The notes: a model not told the origin generated them from the letters alone. A DNA stretch of 64,000 bases from Gemella haemolysans ATCC 10379 (GCF_000173915.1 NZ_ACDZ02000009.1:145854-209853), one strand, 5' to 3'; shown: positions 48,877 through 58,924, numbered from the stretch's first letter. Numbers and translations: made by a program.

Positions 48877-51800
48877 ATGGAAACAAAAAGAAAATATTCA
48901 TTACGTAAATTTAAGGTAGGTGTTGCCTCTGTCCTTGTTGGACTTGGGGTAGCAACTACCGGGTCAGTTATAGCTCACGCTAGCGACGCAGAAACAACAC
49001 AACCTGCAGCCACACAACCTGCTGGAGAAACTGGTACTGCTGAAACTCCTAAATCAGAAGTTACAAATTCAGAAATTAAACAAGCTGAAGCTGACGCTAA
49101 AAAAGCTGAAGAAAAAGTTACTGAAGCTCAAGCAAAAGTAGATACAGCTACTCCTGCAGCTAACGAAGCAGCTACAAAACTTGAAACTGAGAAAAAAGAA
49201 GCTGCTGAAGCTGATGCTGCAAAAACTAAAGCTGAAGAAGCTAAAAAAACTGCAGATGATGAATTAGCTGCTGCTAAACAAAAAGCTGCTGAAGCTGATG
49301 CTAAAGCTAAAGAAGAAGCTAAAAAAGAAGAAGCCGCTAAGAAAGAAGAAGCAGATTCTAAAGATGCTCTAAAAGAATCTTTAACTAACCTTGAAAAAGA
49401 AATCGATACTAATACTAAAGTTACAAATAAAGAAGAAGCTAAAAAAGTACTTGGTAAAGAAGACTTATTAGCAGCTGTAGAATCTGGCGATTTAAAAGCT
49501 GGTGATGTTCTTAAAGAATTTGCAGATGATAACGAAAAAGCTGAAGCAAATAAAGAAATTGAGAAAAAATTAAGAGATAAAGACCAAGCTGGTTCTTTAG
49601 TTGATGTTGGAGCTTCTAAAGCTGAAGAAGCTAAATCTAAAGATCAACTACCAGCAGACATTAAAGCTGGAATTGAAAAAGCTGAAAAAGAAGATGCTGC
49701 TCGTCCTGCGTCAGAAAAACTTCAAGACAAAGCTGATGATTTAGGTGAAGAAATCGATGCTCTTAAAAAAGATACTGATGCATTAAAAGCTGAAGAAGAT
49801 AAAAAAGCTGAATCTCTTAAAAAACAAGAAGACACATTAAAAGAAGCTAAAGAAGCATTAAAATCAGCTCAAGACAACGGTTCTTCTAGTGATATCGTTA
49901 CTTTATTAGATAAAGCTGTAAAAGACATCGAAAAAGCTAAAGAAACTGCTCAAGATGCATTCGATAAAGCTGCTTCAGATACTAAACTTTATGCTGACGA
50001 ACTTAACAAACTTACTGATGAGTACAATAAAACTCTAGAAGAAGTGAAAGCTGCTAAAGAAAAAGAAGCTAACGAACCTGCTAAACCAAAAGAAGAAGAA
50101 CCAGCTAAACCAGCTGAAAAAACAGAAGCTGAAAAAGCTGCTGATGCTAAAAAAGAAGCTGATGCTAAAGTTGCTGAATTAGAGAAAAAAGTTGCTGAAG
50201 AAGCTAAAAAAGTTGAAGAAGCTACAGCTAAAGCTAAAAAAGAAGCTGACGACGTAACAGCTGCTCAAACTAAAAAAGATGAAACTGATAAAGCAAAAGC
50301 TGATGCAGAAGTTGAATTAGTTAAAGCTAAAGAAGAAGCTGAAAAAGCAAAAGCTAAAGTTGAAGAACTTAAAAAAGATGAAAAAAATAACTTAGAAGCT
50401 CTTAAAGCTGCTTTAAATCAACTTGAAAAAGAAGCTGAAACTGCAATTAATAAAAATACTAAAATCACTGACAAAGCTAAAGCTATCGAAGAAGCTAAAG
50501 CTGCAATCGGTAAAGAAGATTTACTAGCTGCTATCAAATCTGGTGTTATCTCAGCTACTCAAGCTGCTAAAGAATTAGAAGATGATAGCACTAAGGCAGA
50601 AGCTAATAAAGACATCGAAAATAAATTAAGAGATAAAAATCAAGTAAACGATGTAACTCCTGTTACAACAACTCCAAATAAAACATTAACTCCTGACGAA
50701 CAGAAAAAACTTGACGAAGCTTATAACAAAGAAGCTTCTAAACCAATCGTTAAAAAACTTACAGATATTGTTGATGATTTAGCAGAAAAAATCGAAAAAT
50801 TAACTGAACTAGCTAATCAAGACAAAGCTGATGCTACTGAAAAATCTAAAGCTGTAGAAGAAAAAACTGCTGCATTAGATAAACAAAAAGAAACTTTAGA
50901 AAAAGCTAAAACTGCACTTGAAACAGCTAAGAAAAATAATGCTGAACAAGCTATCCAAGACGGATTACAAGATGCTGTAACTAAATTAGAAGCATCTGTT
51001 GCTTCTGCTAAAACTGCTGCTGACGAAGCTCAAGCTAAATTTGACGAAGTTAACAAAGTAGTAAAAGCTTATAAAGATGAAATTGATAAACTAACTGACG
51101 ATTACAACGCAACTTTAGAGTATATCAACAACTTAAAAGAAGTGCCTCAGGGTGAAAAACCTAAAGACTTCGCAGGTGGAGTTAACCCTAGTGATACCCC
51201 TTCTGACGATGCTAAACAACCTGATGAAGTTCCAACTACTCCTAATGCTCCCGAATTCAACGGGGGAGTAAACCCTAGTGACTCTCCTTCTGGAAATAAT
51301 GGGTCTGATTTTAACGGGGGAGTAAGTGATTCAACTCCTCCTACTGTAGCTAACTCTCCCGAATTCAACGGTGGAGTTAACCCTAGTGACTCTCCTTCTG
51401 GAAATAATGGGTCTGATTTTAACGGGGGAGTAAATGATGCAACTCCTCCTACTGTAACTAACTCTCCTGAATTCAACGGTGGGGTTAACCCTAGTGACTC
51501 TCCTTCTGGAAATAATGGGTCTGATTTTAACGGGGGAGTAAGTGATTCAACTCCTCCTACTGTAGCTAACTCTCCTGAATTCAACGGGGGAGTAAATGAT
51601 ACAACTCCTCCTACTGTTCCCAATAAACCTGTGGGAGAAACTCCAAAAGCATCTAAACCTGAAGCTTCTAATGGAGATGCACTTGTACAACCAGAACTTC
51701 CAGAATTCAAAGGTGGAGTAAACTCTGTAGAGGCTGCTGTTAATGAAATTCCTGAGTTCAAAGATGGAGTAAACGCTGTAGAAGCTGCTGTTAATGAAAT

Positions 51801-52122
51801 TCCTGAGTTCAAAGATGGAGTAAACGCTGTAGAAGCTGCTGTTAATGAAATTCCTGAGTTTAAAGGTGGAGTAAACTCTGTAGAGGCTACTGTTAATGAA
51901 GTACCAGCATTTGACTTAGCTAAACTTGGAACTGCTCAACCTTCTACACCTGGTGTAGACTTTGGACAAAAAGCTCCTGAAGTTAAAGAGCCTGCAAAAG
52001 TTGAAGCTAAAAATGAAAAATCATTACCAAACACTGGTATGAATACATCTAGCACTACAGCTCTAGGATTAAGCCTAATCGGATTAATCGGACTTGTTGT
52101 AAGACGTAAACTTTCTAAATAG
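48877..52122 (+). CDS. YSIRK/LPXTG surface protein with duplicated coiled-coil module
   Basis: A 1081-residue protein. Signal KYSLRKFKVGVASVLVGLG, cleavage near VIAHA. A long Ala/Lys/Glu-rich region (about 45-755) is predicted coiled coil. It holds two copies of a ~240-residue module, each with a compact element containing GKEDLLAA and an EANK(E/D)IE(K/N)KLRDK element, followed by heptad-rich helix. From about 765 come Asn/Gly/Ser/Pro-rich repeats (PEFNGGVNPSDSPSGNNG), then EFK(G/D)GVN(S/A)VEAAVNE repeats as in streptococcal wall proteins. The end has LPNTG, a hydrophobic helix and VRRKLSK. AAGGGGA precedes the ATG. Likely a fibrous adhesin; ligand unknown. Confidence 0.87.
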   Translation: METKRKYSLRKFKVGVASVLVGLGVATTGSVIAHASDAETTQPAATQPAGETGTAETPKSEVTNSEIKQAEADAKKAEEKVTEAQAKVDTATPAANEAATKLETEKKEAAEADAAKTKAEEAKKTADDELAAAKQKAAEADAKAKEEAKKEEAAKKEEADSKDALKESLTNLEKEIDTNTKVTNKEEAKKVLGKEDLLAAVESGDLKAGDVLKEFADDNEKAEANKEIEKKLRDKDQAGSLVDVGASKAEEAKSKDQLPADIKAGIEKAEKEDAARPASEKLQDKADDLGEEIDALKKDTDALKAEEDKKAESLKKQEDTLKEAKEALKSAQDNGSSSDIVTLLDKAVKDIEKAKETAQDAFDKAASDTKLYADELNKLTDEYNKTLEEVKAAKEKEANEPAKPKEEEPAKPAEKTEAEKAADAKKEADAKVAELEKKVAEEAKKVEEATAKAKKEADDVTAAQTKKDETDKAKADAEVELVKAKEEAEKAKAKVEELKKDEKNNLEALKAALNQLEKEAETAINKNTKITDKAKAIEEAKAAIGKEDLLAAIKSGVISATQAAKELEDDSTKAEANKDIENKLRDKNQVNDVTPVTTTPNKTLTPDEQKKLDEAYNKEASKPIVKKLTDIVDDLAEKIEKLTELANQDKADATEKSKAVEEKTAALDKQKETLEKAKTALETAKKNNAEQAIQDGLQDAVTKLEASVASAKTAADEAQAKFDEVNKVVKAYKDEIDKLTDDYNATLEYINNLKEVPQGEKPKDFAGGVNPSDTPSDDAKQPDEVPTTPNAPEFNGGVNPSDSPSGNNGSDFNGGVSDSTPPTVANSPEFNGGVNPSDSPSGNNGSDFNGGVNDATPPTVTNSPEFNGGVNPSDSPSGNNGSDFNGGVSDSTPPTVANSPEFNGGVNDTTPPTVPNKPVGETPKASKPEASNGDALVQPELPEFKGGVNSVEAAVNEIPEFKDGVNAVEAAVNEIPEFKDGVNAVEAAVNEIPEFKGGVNSVEATVNEVPAFDLAKLGTAQPSTPGVDFGQKAPEVKEPAKVEAKNEKSLPNTGMNTSSTTALGLSLIGLIGLVVRRKLSK
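51160..51905 (+). repeat. Wall-region repeats with (D/E)FxGGVN motif
   Basis: Seven or so copies of (S/P)(D/E)F(N/A)GGV(N/S) separated by Pro/Ser/Thr-rich spacers (to about 51610), then four EFKxGVNxVEAAVNE units of 66 nt (51705-51905). Confidence 0.8.
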
Positions 52123-52143
52123 GCAATTAGTGTATAAATAACT

Positions 52144-52178
52144 TTAAAGAGTATGGTTTTTCCATACTCTTTCCTTTT
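52144..52178 (+). terminator. Terminator of the coiled-coil surface protein
   Basis: Stem AAAGAGTATGG / CCATACTCTTT with T-rich tail. Confidence 0.85.
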
Positions 52179-52187
52179 TACTTCATA

Positions 52188-52224
52188 AAAATAAGAGGAA
52201 TCAGTATAGATTCCTCTTATTTTA
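52188..52224 (-). terminator. Terminator of the LPXTG gene at 52232
   Basis: Stem AATAAGAGGAATC / GATTCCTCTTATT, perfect. Confidence 0.85.
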
Positions 52225-52231
52225 TTTATAA

Positions 52232-54142
52232 CTATTTATTTTTCTTAGTTTTCAAAGCACCTGCTAATAATAACATAAACATTCCAAATGCTGCTGTTTC
52301 AGTTTCTTTTTCACCTGTATTCGGTAATTTAACATTTTCTTTTTTATGAATTTCTGGTGTTGGTTTTTCTTCTAGCTTTGGAACCTTTGGTGTTACTGGT
52401 TTTTCTGGCACTTTTGTTTGTGGTACTTTCGGCATTTTAGGTGTTTTTGGTTGTTCTGGAGTTTTTGGTTGTTCTTTCGGAACTTCTGGTTTTTCCGGTG
52501 TTTCTTTTGGTTTTTCTGGTGTTTTTGTTTTTTCTTCTTTTTTATAGATAACCTTTGTATCTACTCCAGGATCTTTTGGTACTACACTTTTTACTGTTGG
52601 TACATATCCTTTCACATCTGGTACTTGTGTTTCCAATGTTTTTGTCGGGTCTGTTAGATCGTTTAGATAGTCGGGTGTCGCAGCTTTCTCTATTGGATTA
52701 CCTTTTTCATCTACCGGTAATATTTTCCCTAAGTGTTTATACGTCACCTTATCTGTTACTTCTGGTTTTTCTGGGGTTAATGTTTCTCCACCTGCTTGTT
52801 TTTTATCTGCGAAATATCCTTTAACTACTGGTACATCAACACTATTATAAGCATGTGTTTTTTCTTTCCACACTGTTTCTTTTGTTACAACATGATATTT
52901 ACCTTTAAATTTGTAATCATCTTGGATGTTTATTTTCGGTGCTTTTCCTTCCGCACCAACAAATTCCACAACTTGTTTTGTGCCTTTTTCTACATCAGTA
53001 ATTTTTTCTTTATATACTACTTTAGTATCTACTCCAGGATCTTTTGGTAATACGCTTTTTACTGTTGGTACATATCCTTCTAACTCTGGTACCGGTGTTT
53101 CTAATGCTTTTGTTGGATCTTTTAAATCGTTTAAATAATCAGGTGTTTGTGCCCCAGCTATTGGATTACCTTTTTCATCTACTGGTACTATTTTCCCTAA
53201 ATGTTTATACGTTACCTTATCTGTTACTTCTGGTTTTTCTGGTGTTAATGTTTCTCCACCTGCTTGTTTTTTATCTACGAAATACCCTTTAACTACTGGT
53301 GCATCAACACTATTATAAGCGTGTGTTTTTTCATTCCATATAGTCTCTCTTGTTTTTTCATTATATTTCCCTAAGAATTTATACCCTTCTTGGATGTTTG
53401 TTTTCGGTGCTTTTCCTTCTGCTCCAACAAATTCTACAACTTGTTTTGTGCCTTTTTCTACATCTTGTATATATTTTCTCACATCAAATACAAGGTGATG
53501 CCCTGGAGCTAATTTATCTGCTTCAATATTTATATTAGGGTCTACAGCAAGTTTCCCATCAACTTCTTGAAGTTTAACTTTTATTCCTACTTCATCTTTT
53601 ACATAAGGTTCTTTCCCAAATTCTTGAGCTACTACCTGTCTAGTTTCTTCTCTCTCTAATCCTTGATTTACAAATTCATATCCTTCTGGTAAATCGGGTA
53701 AAGTTGTTATACCAGCTTTCGTAGCATCAATTTGATCATTATCGTACATTTTTTCTGCAACTATTTCTTTAGTTTTTATATCTCGATATTTTATTTTACC
53801 TATTTCATATAAATCAACTGTAACGTCTTTCTCTGCTGCATCGGGTATCGCCGCAACTTCTGGAGCTCCTTTTTCTATTGCAAAATATCCTGGTGTTACC
53901 GGTGTTGGAACTTTCGAAAGATCTCCTTTATCAACAACCTCATTATTTTTATCCACTACTTTATCAACACCACCCGGATTTCCACCCTCAGGCACTGTTG
54001 AAACTATTGGTGGTACACCGTCGTTACTTTCAGCATATACCCTATCATTCGTATTCGTACTAGCTAAAATAAATAATCCTATTATAACCGATACTACCCC
54101 TACACTGTACTTTCTTATTGAAAATTTATTATTTTTCTTCAT
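52232..54142 (-). CDS. YSIRK/LPXTG surface protein with two long repeats
   Basis: A 636-residue protein. Signal KFSIRKYSVGVVSVIIGLF, cleavage near DRVYA. An N-terminal region of about 200 residues is followed by two tandem modules of about 156 residues. Each begins VEKGTKQVVEFVGAEGKAPK and contains VVKGYF(V/A)DKKQAGGETL and VDEKGNPI. A Lys/Pro/Glu-rich linker, LPNTG and a membrane helix with KTKKNK tail close the protein. The modules resemble MucBP-like wall repeats. AGAGGAGG precedes the ATG. It converges on the gene at 48877-52122. Confidence 0.85.
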   Translation of the reverse strand: MKKNNKFSIRKYSVGVVSVIIGLFILASTNTNDRVYAESNDGVPPIVSTVPEGGNPGGVDKVVDKNNEVVDKGDLSKVPTPVTPGYFAIEKGAPEVAAIPDAAEKDVTVDLYEIGKIKYRDIKTKEIVAEKMYDNDQIDATKAGITTLPDLPEGYEFVNQGLEREETRQVVAQEFGKEPYVKDEVGIKVKLQEVDGKLAVDPNINIEADKLAPGHHLVFDVRKYIQDVEKGTKQVVEFVGAEGKAPKTNIQEGYKFLGKYNEKTRETIWNEKTHAYNSVDAPVVKGYFVDKKQAGGETLTPEKPEVTDKVTYKHLGKIVPVDEKGNPIAGAQTPDYLNDLKDPTKALETPVPELEGYVPTVKSVLPKDPGVDTKVVYKEKITDVEKGTKQVVEFVGAEGKAPKINIQDDYKFKGKYHVVTKETVWKEKTHAYNSVDVPVVKGYFADKKQAGGETLTPEKPEVTDKVTYKHLGKILPVDEKGNPIEKAATPDYLNDLTDPTKTLETQVPDVKGYVPTVKSVVPKDPGVDTKVIYKKEEKTKTPEKPKETPEKPEVPKEQPKTPEQPKTPKMPKVPQTKVPEKPVTPKVPKLEEKPTPEIHKKENVKLPNTGEKETETAAFGMFMLLLAGALKTKKNK

Positions 54143-54193
54143 TATTTTTCCTCCTCTAAATTACACTTACCATGTAATACCTTTCCTAATTTT

Positions 54194-54222
54194 AGTATAC
54201 ACCCAAGAAAAATAATTGTCAA
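54194..54222 (-). promoter_or_regulatory. Promoter of the LPXTG gene at 52232-54142
   Basis: Minus strand TTGACA (54217-54222), 17-nt spacer, TATACT (54194-54199); close to consensus. Confidence 0.65.
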
Positions 54223-54369
54223 TTTAATACTCGATAATTATTATCTCTTTTTATATTTATACCTTATTATATAAAGGTTAAAATAATTCAATCTCCCTGT
54301 TCGTTAGTTTACGTAAATAAAGATTTTTTATTAATATATATTGCAAATTTAATGTAATATTTTTTTAAA

Positions 54370-54434
54370 AAAACAGCAAAAATCAGACTCAGAATAAGTA
54401 AGGTAAAATTACAACTACTTTTCTAAGTCTGATC
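54370..54434 (-). terminator. Terminator of the Kup gene
   Basis: Stem ATCAGACT / AGTCTGAT with further pairing (TTCT / AGAA), followed by T-rich DNA on the minus strand. Confidence 0.65.
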
Positions 54435-54438
54435 TTTC

Positions 54439-56379
54439 TTATTTTATTCTTGTTAATTTTTTTACTGTACTTTGAACAACATTTAAAGGTACCGCTTCTT
54501 TAGTAATAACACTAGTATCTAAACCAAACCATTTTTCCGGAGTTACCGTAATTTTTTTTAGTTTCAACCTTAATCCCATTATAAAGTTATCAAATGAAGA
54601 CAAGCCATTGCTGTTACCTAATACTTCCTCAATCAAGACAAATCTAAAGTCTCCTACTGTTTCAGCTTTCCCTCTTAAATTATATTTAGTAGGTTGTAGT
54701 TCTAGCTCTTTATCTTCTAATAAATCTGCGATTACCTGACGCATAAACATATTGACCCTTTGATTCTCTCTAAATCCTAGATTAAAGGTGATTTTTAATA
54801 TTTTCTTATCACTAAATTTAGTAACTTTATACTCTCTTCTATACGGTTCGTCTAATACATTTATATGAACGAAGAAGTAGACATTTGCTCGTTTAGGTTG
54901 TTTATTCAAAATAGAATACAAGACAGCATAATCCACATCTTCCTCATGTTTAGCACCTGTTAAATACACTAGGTTTGTCGCATATTTCGGTACGCTTTTA
55001 TCTACGCTTAACTTCAACAACTGTTTCGTATAATTTTTTACAGTTAAATATTGACTTTCACGTTCTTTAATTTCTGTTCCTTTATACCAAATAAACATAA
55101 TTATAAATATTAATGAGGCGATAATTACAGTTATATAACCACCATTAACGAATTTCAAACTATTTGCATATAGGAAAAACAGTTCCTCTATTCCAAAGAA
55201 TAATAAGAAAATTAGCGCAAAAGTTTTTTTGTTTTTTACTTTATATAAATATATGCTTAACAGCAATGTCGTTACAAACATCGTTACACTAATGCTTAGT
55301 CCATACGCAGCCTCCATATTACTACTTGTTCTAAAGAATAATACTACACAGCTACTACAAATAAACAATATTATATTAACCGTAGATACATAAACTTGAC
55401 CTTTTAACTCGGTAGGATATTTTATCATTAATTTAGGGAATAGATTTAATTTTATCGCCTCTGATATTAGCGTAAATGATCCTGTTATTAAACTTTGACT
55501 CGCGATTATCGCAGCAAGTGTCGCGAGTATCACCTGAAATACTATAAAGCTATCCGGCACTAGCGCAAAGAACGGATTTTTTGTCGCGTTATAATTTGTT
55601 GATAGTAAATATGCTGCCTGACCAAAATAGTTCGCAAGTAGACATACTTTTACCGAAAACCATGCCATTCTAACATTTTTTCGACCACAGTGACCTAAAT
55701 CCACATATAAATCTTCGGCACCTGATACACATAAAAATACCGCTCCTAATAGGACAAAAATACCAGGATAACTGATTAACAACTGTAATGCATATTTAGG
55801 ATTTACAGCTTTTAATATTTCAGGTCTAGTGCTAATAGATTTCACTCCCCAAAATAGCAATGATAAAAACCATAAACTCATTATAGGTCCAAAGAGCGAA
55901 CCTATTTTTTTTGTTCCAAAACGTTGAAACGAAAAAATAAATATAAAGATTATAAGCACTAAAACAATTACATCGTTAGTATTTATAGATGGAACAATAT
56001 CATGTAATCCTTCAACCGCAGAGGTTACCGTAATTGCAGGTGTTATTATTCCATCCGCAAGAAGTGTTGCTCCTCCTATCATCGCTAAAAGTGCTACACT
56101 ACGCCTTGTTTTATTTTTTATTAAGGCAAAAAGCGAGAATACCCCTCCTTCTCCTTTGTTGTCAGCTTTCAACGCTATCATTACATATTTTGTCGTAGTC
56201 TGTAAAGTCATTACCCAAAATATTAAACTGATAAACCCTAAAACTAAGTTTTCATTCATCGTTGCATCAGTACTATGAACAAATGATTTCATAACATAAA
56301 GAACCGAGGTCCCTATATCTCCAAATATTATTCCTATAGTTATTATTACACCAAGAAAGGTTAATCTTGATTTATCCAT
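54439..56379 (-). CDS. kup: Kup-family potassium uptake transporter
   Basis: A 646-residue membrane protein: about 12 hydrophobic segments (1 to about 430) and a soluble C-terminal domain of about 200 residues. GVIITIGIIFGDIGTSVLYV, NKGEGGVFSLFALI, ADGIITPAITVTSAVEGL and the later GAEDLYVDLGHCG (E and D in the pore-side region) are Kup/HAK/KT signatures. It imports K+, probably with H+. Monocistronic with its own promoter and terminator. No ydaO/c-di-AMP riboswitch-like structure was noticed upstream. Confidence 0.92.
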   Translation of the reverse strand: MDKSRLTFLGVIITIGIIFGDIGTSVLYVMKSFVHSTDATMNENLVLGFISLIFWVMTLQTTTKYVMIALKADNKGEGGVFSLFALIKNKTRRSVALLAMIGGATLLADGIITPAITVTSAVEGLHDIVPSINTNDVIVLVLIIFIFIFSFQRFGTKKIGSLFGPIMSLWFLSLLFWGVKSISTRPEILKAVNPKYALQLLISYPGIFVLLGAVFLCVSGAEDLYVDLGHCGRKNVRMAWFSVKVCLLANYFGQAAYLLSTNYNATKNPFFALVPDSFIVFQVILATLAAIIASQSLITGSFTLISEAIKLNLFPKLMIKYPTELKGQVYVSTVNIILFICSSCVVLFFRTSSNMEAAYGLSISVTMFVTTLLLSIYLYKVKNKKTFALIFLLFFGIEELFFLYANSLKFVNGGYITVIIASLIFIIMFIWYKGTEIKERESQYLTVKNYTKQLLKLSVDKSVPKYATNLVYLTGAKHEEDVDYAVLYSILNKQPKRANVYFFVHINVLDEPYRREYKVTKFSDKKILKITFNLGFRENQRVNMFMRQVIADLLEDKELELQPTKYNLRGKAETVGDFRFVLIEEVLGNSNGLSSFDNFIMGLRLKLKKITVTPEKWFGLDTSVITKEAVPLNVVQSTVKKLTRIK

Positions 56380-56451
56380 ATTATCATCCTCTTATATAAT
56401 AAGTTAAAATAAAATTACTTCTATAAAATCAGTAACTTTATTCTCAATATA

Positions 56452-56479
56452 ATTATATTCCTCTTATAATCAAAGTCAA
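56452..56479 (-). promoter_or_regulatory. Promoter of kup
   Basis: Minus strand TTGACT (56474-56479), 16-nt spacer, TATAAT (56452-56457). Confidence 0.55.
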
Positions 56480-56873
56480 TAGTAAGTATCTTGTGTTTTT
56501 ATCATTACATAAAATAGATTTTTCTCTATTAAATCAATAAAATTAATTTTTAGAAAACTATAATTCTAGAAATATTTTCTAATTTATTATGAATTTACAT
56601 AATTTTTCATTAGAAATTCCTTGCTTTATAATATCATTAATATTAAGTATAAGCTTATATAGAAAATCTAATATAACAATTGAATACTAAGATTTATATC
56701 CATACTCAAACAATTCAAAAAAATAAAATTTCTTTATCATATTTTTTGAATAATTTCCCTTTTCCATCAACATAACACCTTAAATTTTTCTATTAAAAAA
56801 ACAGGAATTTTTCGTTTTATAAAAAATATCAAAAATACCTTTAAATTAATTTTGAAAACTTTTACTTTTCTAC

Positions 56874-56903
56874 TTTACAAATCTATTTAAAAAGTGTTAA
56901 AAT
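56874..56903 (+). promoter_or_regulatory. Promoter of nagAB
   Basis: TTTACA (56874-56879), 18-nt spacer, TAAAAT (56898-56903). Confidence 0.45.
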
Positions 56904-56968
56904 TAACTTAAAGAGGATTTAACACATTAAATTTAAAGATAAAAATTTTATTTAAAAGGGGTGCTATT

Positions 56969-58123
56969 ATGCTAATAAAAAGTAAAAAAGTTTGGTCAAG
57001 CGGACAATTTCTTCCTCTTATTTTAGAAGTCGAAGATAAAAAAATAACTGCCGTTTATGATTATGATGCATTCGATAAAGTAGATTATGATTTCGGATCT
57101 AATCGTATTTTACCTGGTTTTATAGATGTTCATACTCATGGAGCTTATGGTTATGATACAAATGATGTTAATGAAGAGGGGCTTCGTAACTGGACTAAAA
57201 ATATCGTTTCTGAGGGAGTAACATCATTTTTACCAACAACAATTACACAAACTGAAGAAGTTCTTCTAAAAGCTGTTGCTAATGTAGCAAAAGTATATGA
57301 AGAAGGTTACGAAGGTGCCGAAATTTTAGGTATTCACTTCGAAGGTCCTTATCTAGATGTAGAAAAACGTGGAGCTCAACCTAAAAATTGTATCCAAACA
57401 CCTAGTGTAGAGCAATTTAAAAAATTCCAAGAAGCTAGTAAAAATCTAATTAGACTTATTACTATCGCGTGTGAAAAAGATATTGATTATAAACTTACTA
57501 AATATTTAGTAAGTCAAGGTATCCGTGTAAGTTTAGGCCACTCTGCTTGTAACTATAAAGAAAGTTATCTAGCGTTCGCTAACGGTGCAACTTCCCAAAC
57601 TCACGTTTATAATGGAATGGTTGGTTTCCACCACCGTGACGGAGGTCAAGTAGGATTTGCACTGCGTGCGCGTGATGCTTATGGAGAAATTATCTGTGAC
57701 GGTATCCACTCTACTACAGATGCTTTAAATACATACTTCACAGCTAAAGGTCGCGATCACGGAATTATGATTACCGATTCACTATGTGCTAAAGGTTGTG
57801 GACGTGGTTCTTATATCTTCGGTGGAGAAAATATGGAAATATATGAAGATGGTAGTGCTCACCGTGATGATGGGCGTTTAGCAGGTTCTACACTAAGAGT
57901 TATCGATGGACTACGCGTTTTAATTGAGGATGCTTTAGTACCTGTAGATGCTGCCATCAACTCTTGTACAAAAAACCCAGCAGAAATGCTAGGATTTGCC
58001 GATCGTAAAGGGAAAATTAAAGTTGGCTACGATGCTGACCTTGTTGTTATTAGTCCTACATACGAAGTACTAACAACTTTCGCCCGTGGAGAAGAAGTTT
58101 ATAAAAAGAAGATTAAAAAGTAA
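56969..58123 (+). CDS. nagA: N-acetylglucosamine-6-phosphate deacetylase
   Basis: A 384-residue amidohydrolase that converts GlcNAc-6-P to glucosamine-6-P and acetate. Metal/active-site motifs: GFIDVHTHGAYGYD (H55, H57), HFEGPYL (E125), LGHSACNY, THVYNGM and ITDSL. Length is normal. AAAGGGG precedes the ATG. First gene of nagAB. Confidence 0.95.
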   Translation: MLIKSKKVWSSGQFLPLILEVEDKKITAVYDYDAFDKVDYDFGSNRILPGFIDVHTHGAYGYDTNDVNEEGLRNWTKNIVSEGVTSFLPTTITQTEEVLLKAVANVAKVYEEGYEGAEILGIHFEGPYLDVEKRGAQPKNCIQTPSVEQFKKFQEASKNLIRLITIACEKDIDYKLTKYLVSQGIRVSLGHSACNYKESYLAFANGATSQTHVYNGMVGFHHRDGGQVGFALRARDAYGEIICDGIHSTTDALNTYFTAKGRDHGIMITDSLCAKGCGRGSYIFGGENMEIYEDGSAHRDDGRLAGSTLRVIDGLRVLIEDALVPVDAAINSCTKNPAEMLGFADRKGKIKVGYDADLVVISPTYEVLTTFARGEEVYKKKIKK

Positions 58124-58134
58124 GGGGTAATTCT

Positions 58135-58854
58135 ATGAAATATTTAGTTTTTGATTCTAAACAAGAAGCTTCAAAAGAAGCGTACAAAATTTTAAAAAGT
58201 TTAATTATTGAAAATTCAACACTAGGACTTGCTACTGGTGGATCACCTACAGGTCTATACGCAGAAATCATTGCAGACCACAAAGCAGGGAATTTTAGCT
58301 ATAAAAATGTAAGATCTTATAATTTAGATGAATATGTAGGTATCAGCTATGATCACCCAGAAAGTTATCATAAATTCATGGAAACTAATCTATTCGATCA
58401 TATCGATATAGAAAAAGAAAATACACATGTTCCTGACGCAAGTGCTGAAGATTTAGAAGATGCTCTTAAATCTTACCAAGAAGCACTTAATGATGCTAAT
58501 ATTGACGTTCAACTATTAGGTGTTGGCTCAAATGGTCACATCGGATTTAACGAACCAGGTACATCTTTTGATACTGGAGTTCATATTGTTGATTTAAAAC
58601 AAGAAACAATAGAAGCAAATTCTAGATTCTTTAATAATGATATTAATCTAGTACCAAAACAGGCTGTAACAATGGGGATAAAAGATATTATGAAGGCTAA
58701 ACATATAATCTTATTAGCTTTTGGTAAAGCTAAACAAGATGCTATTAGAAGTTTAGTAGCAGATGAGGAAATTACTGAAAATATTCCTTGTACTATTCTA
58801 AAAAATCACCCTAGTGTATATGTAATAGTAGATAAAGAAGCAGACTTTAAATAA
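58135..58854 (+). CDS. nagB: Glucosamine-6-phosphate deaminase
   Basis: A 239-residue enzyme converting glucosamine-6-P to fructose-6-P and ammonia, feeding glycolysis. Motifs: LATGGSPTGLY, SYNLDEYVGI (D65, E66) and GVGSNGHIGFNEPG (H135, E140). It is the short Firmicutes form, without the allosteric C-terminal extension of the E. coli enzyme. It starts 11 nt after nagA with AAGGGG. Confidence 0.95.
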   Translation: MKYLVFDSKQEASKEAYKILKSLIIENSTLGLATGGSPTGLYAEIIADHKAGNFSYKNVRSYNLDEYVGISYDHPESYHKFMETNLFDHIDIEKENTHVPDASAEDLEDALKSYQEALNDANIDVQLLGVGSNGHIGFNEPGTSFDTGVHIVDLKQETIEANSRFFNNDINLVPKQAVTMGIKDIMKAKHIILLAFGKAKQDAIRSLVADEEITENIPCTILKNHPSVYVIVDKEADFK

Positions 58855-58860
58855 CAAAAT

Positions 58861-58915
58861 TTGTGGGAGTGGCTCTCGACTAATATAGAATCATCAGTCG
58901 AACCCTCCCACTCTA
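58861..58915 (+). terminator. Hairpin after nagB, probable terminator
   Basis: Outer stem GTGGGAG / CTCCCAC and inner CGACT / AGTCG. The T run is weak on the plus strand, so it may also be a processing or attenuation hairpin. Confidence 0.5.
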
Positions 58916-58924
58916 AAAAATATA

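Larger units (their letters stand above)
56380..56968. other. Divergent promoter region kup / nagA
   Basis: About 590 nt, very AT-rich. Promoters at 56452-56479 (minus) and 56874-56903 (plus); otherwise nothing recognised. Confidence 0.5.

Noticed and set aside
51147..51812. Minus-strand 221-codon ORF
   Set aside because: Antisense of the GGVN wall repeats of the surface protein.
56380..56480. ydaO/c-di-AMP riboswitch before kup
   Set aside because: The leader is short and AT-rich with none of the conserved G-rich helices expected.
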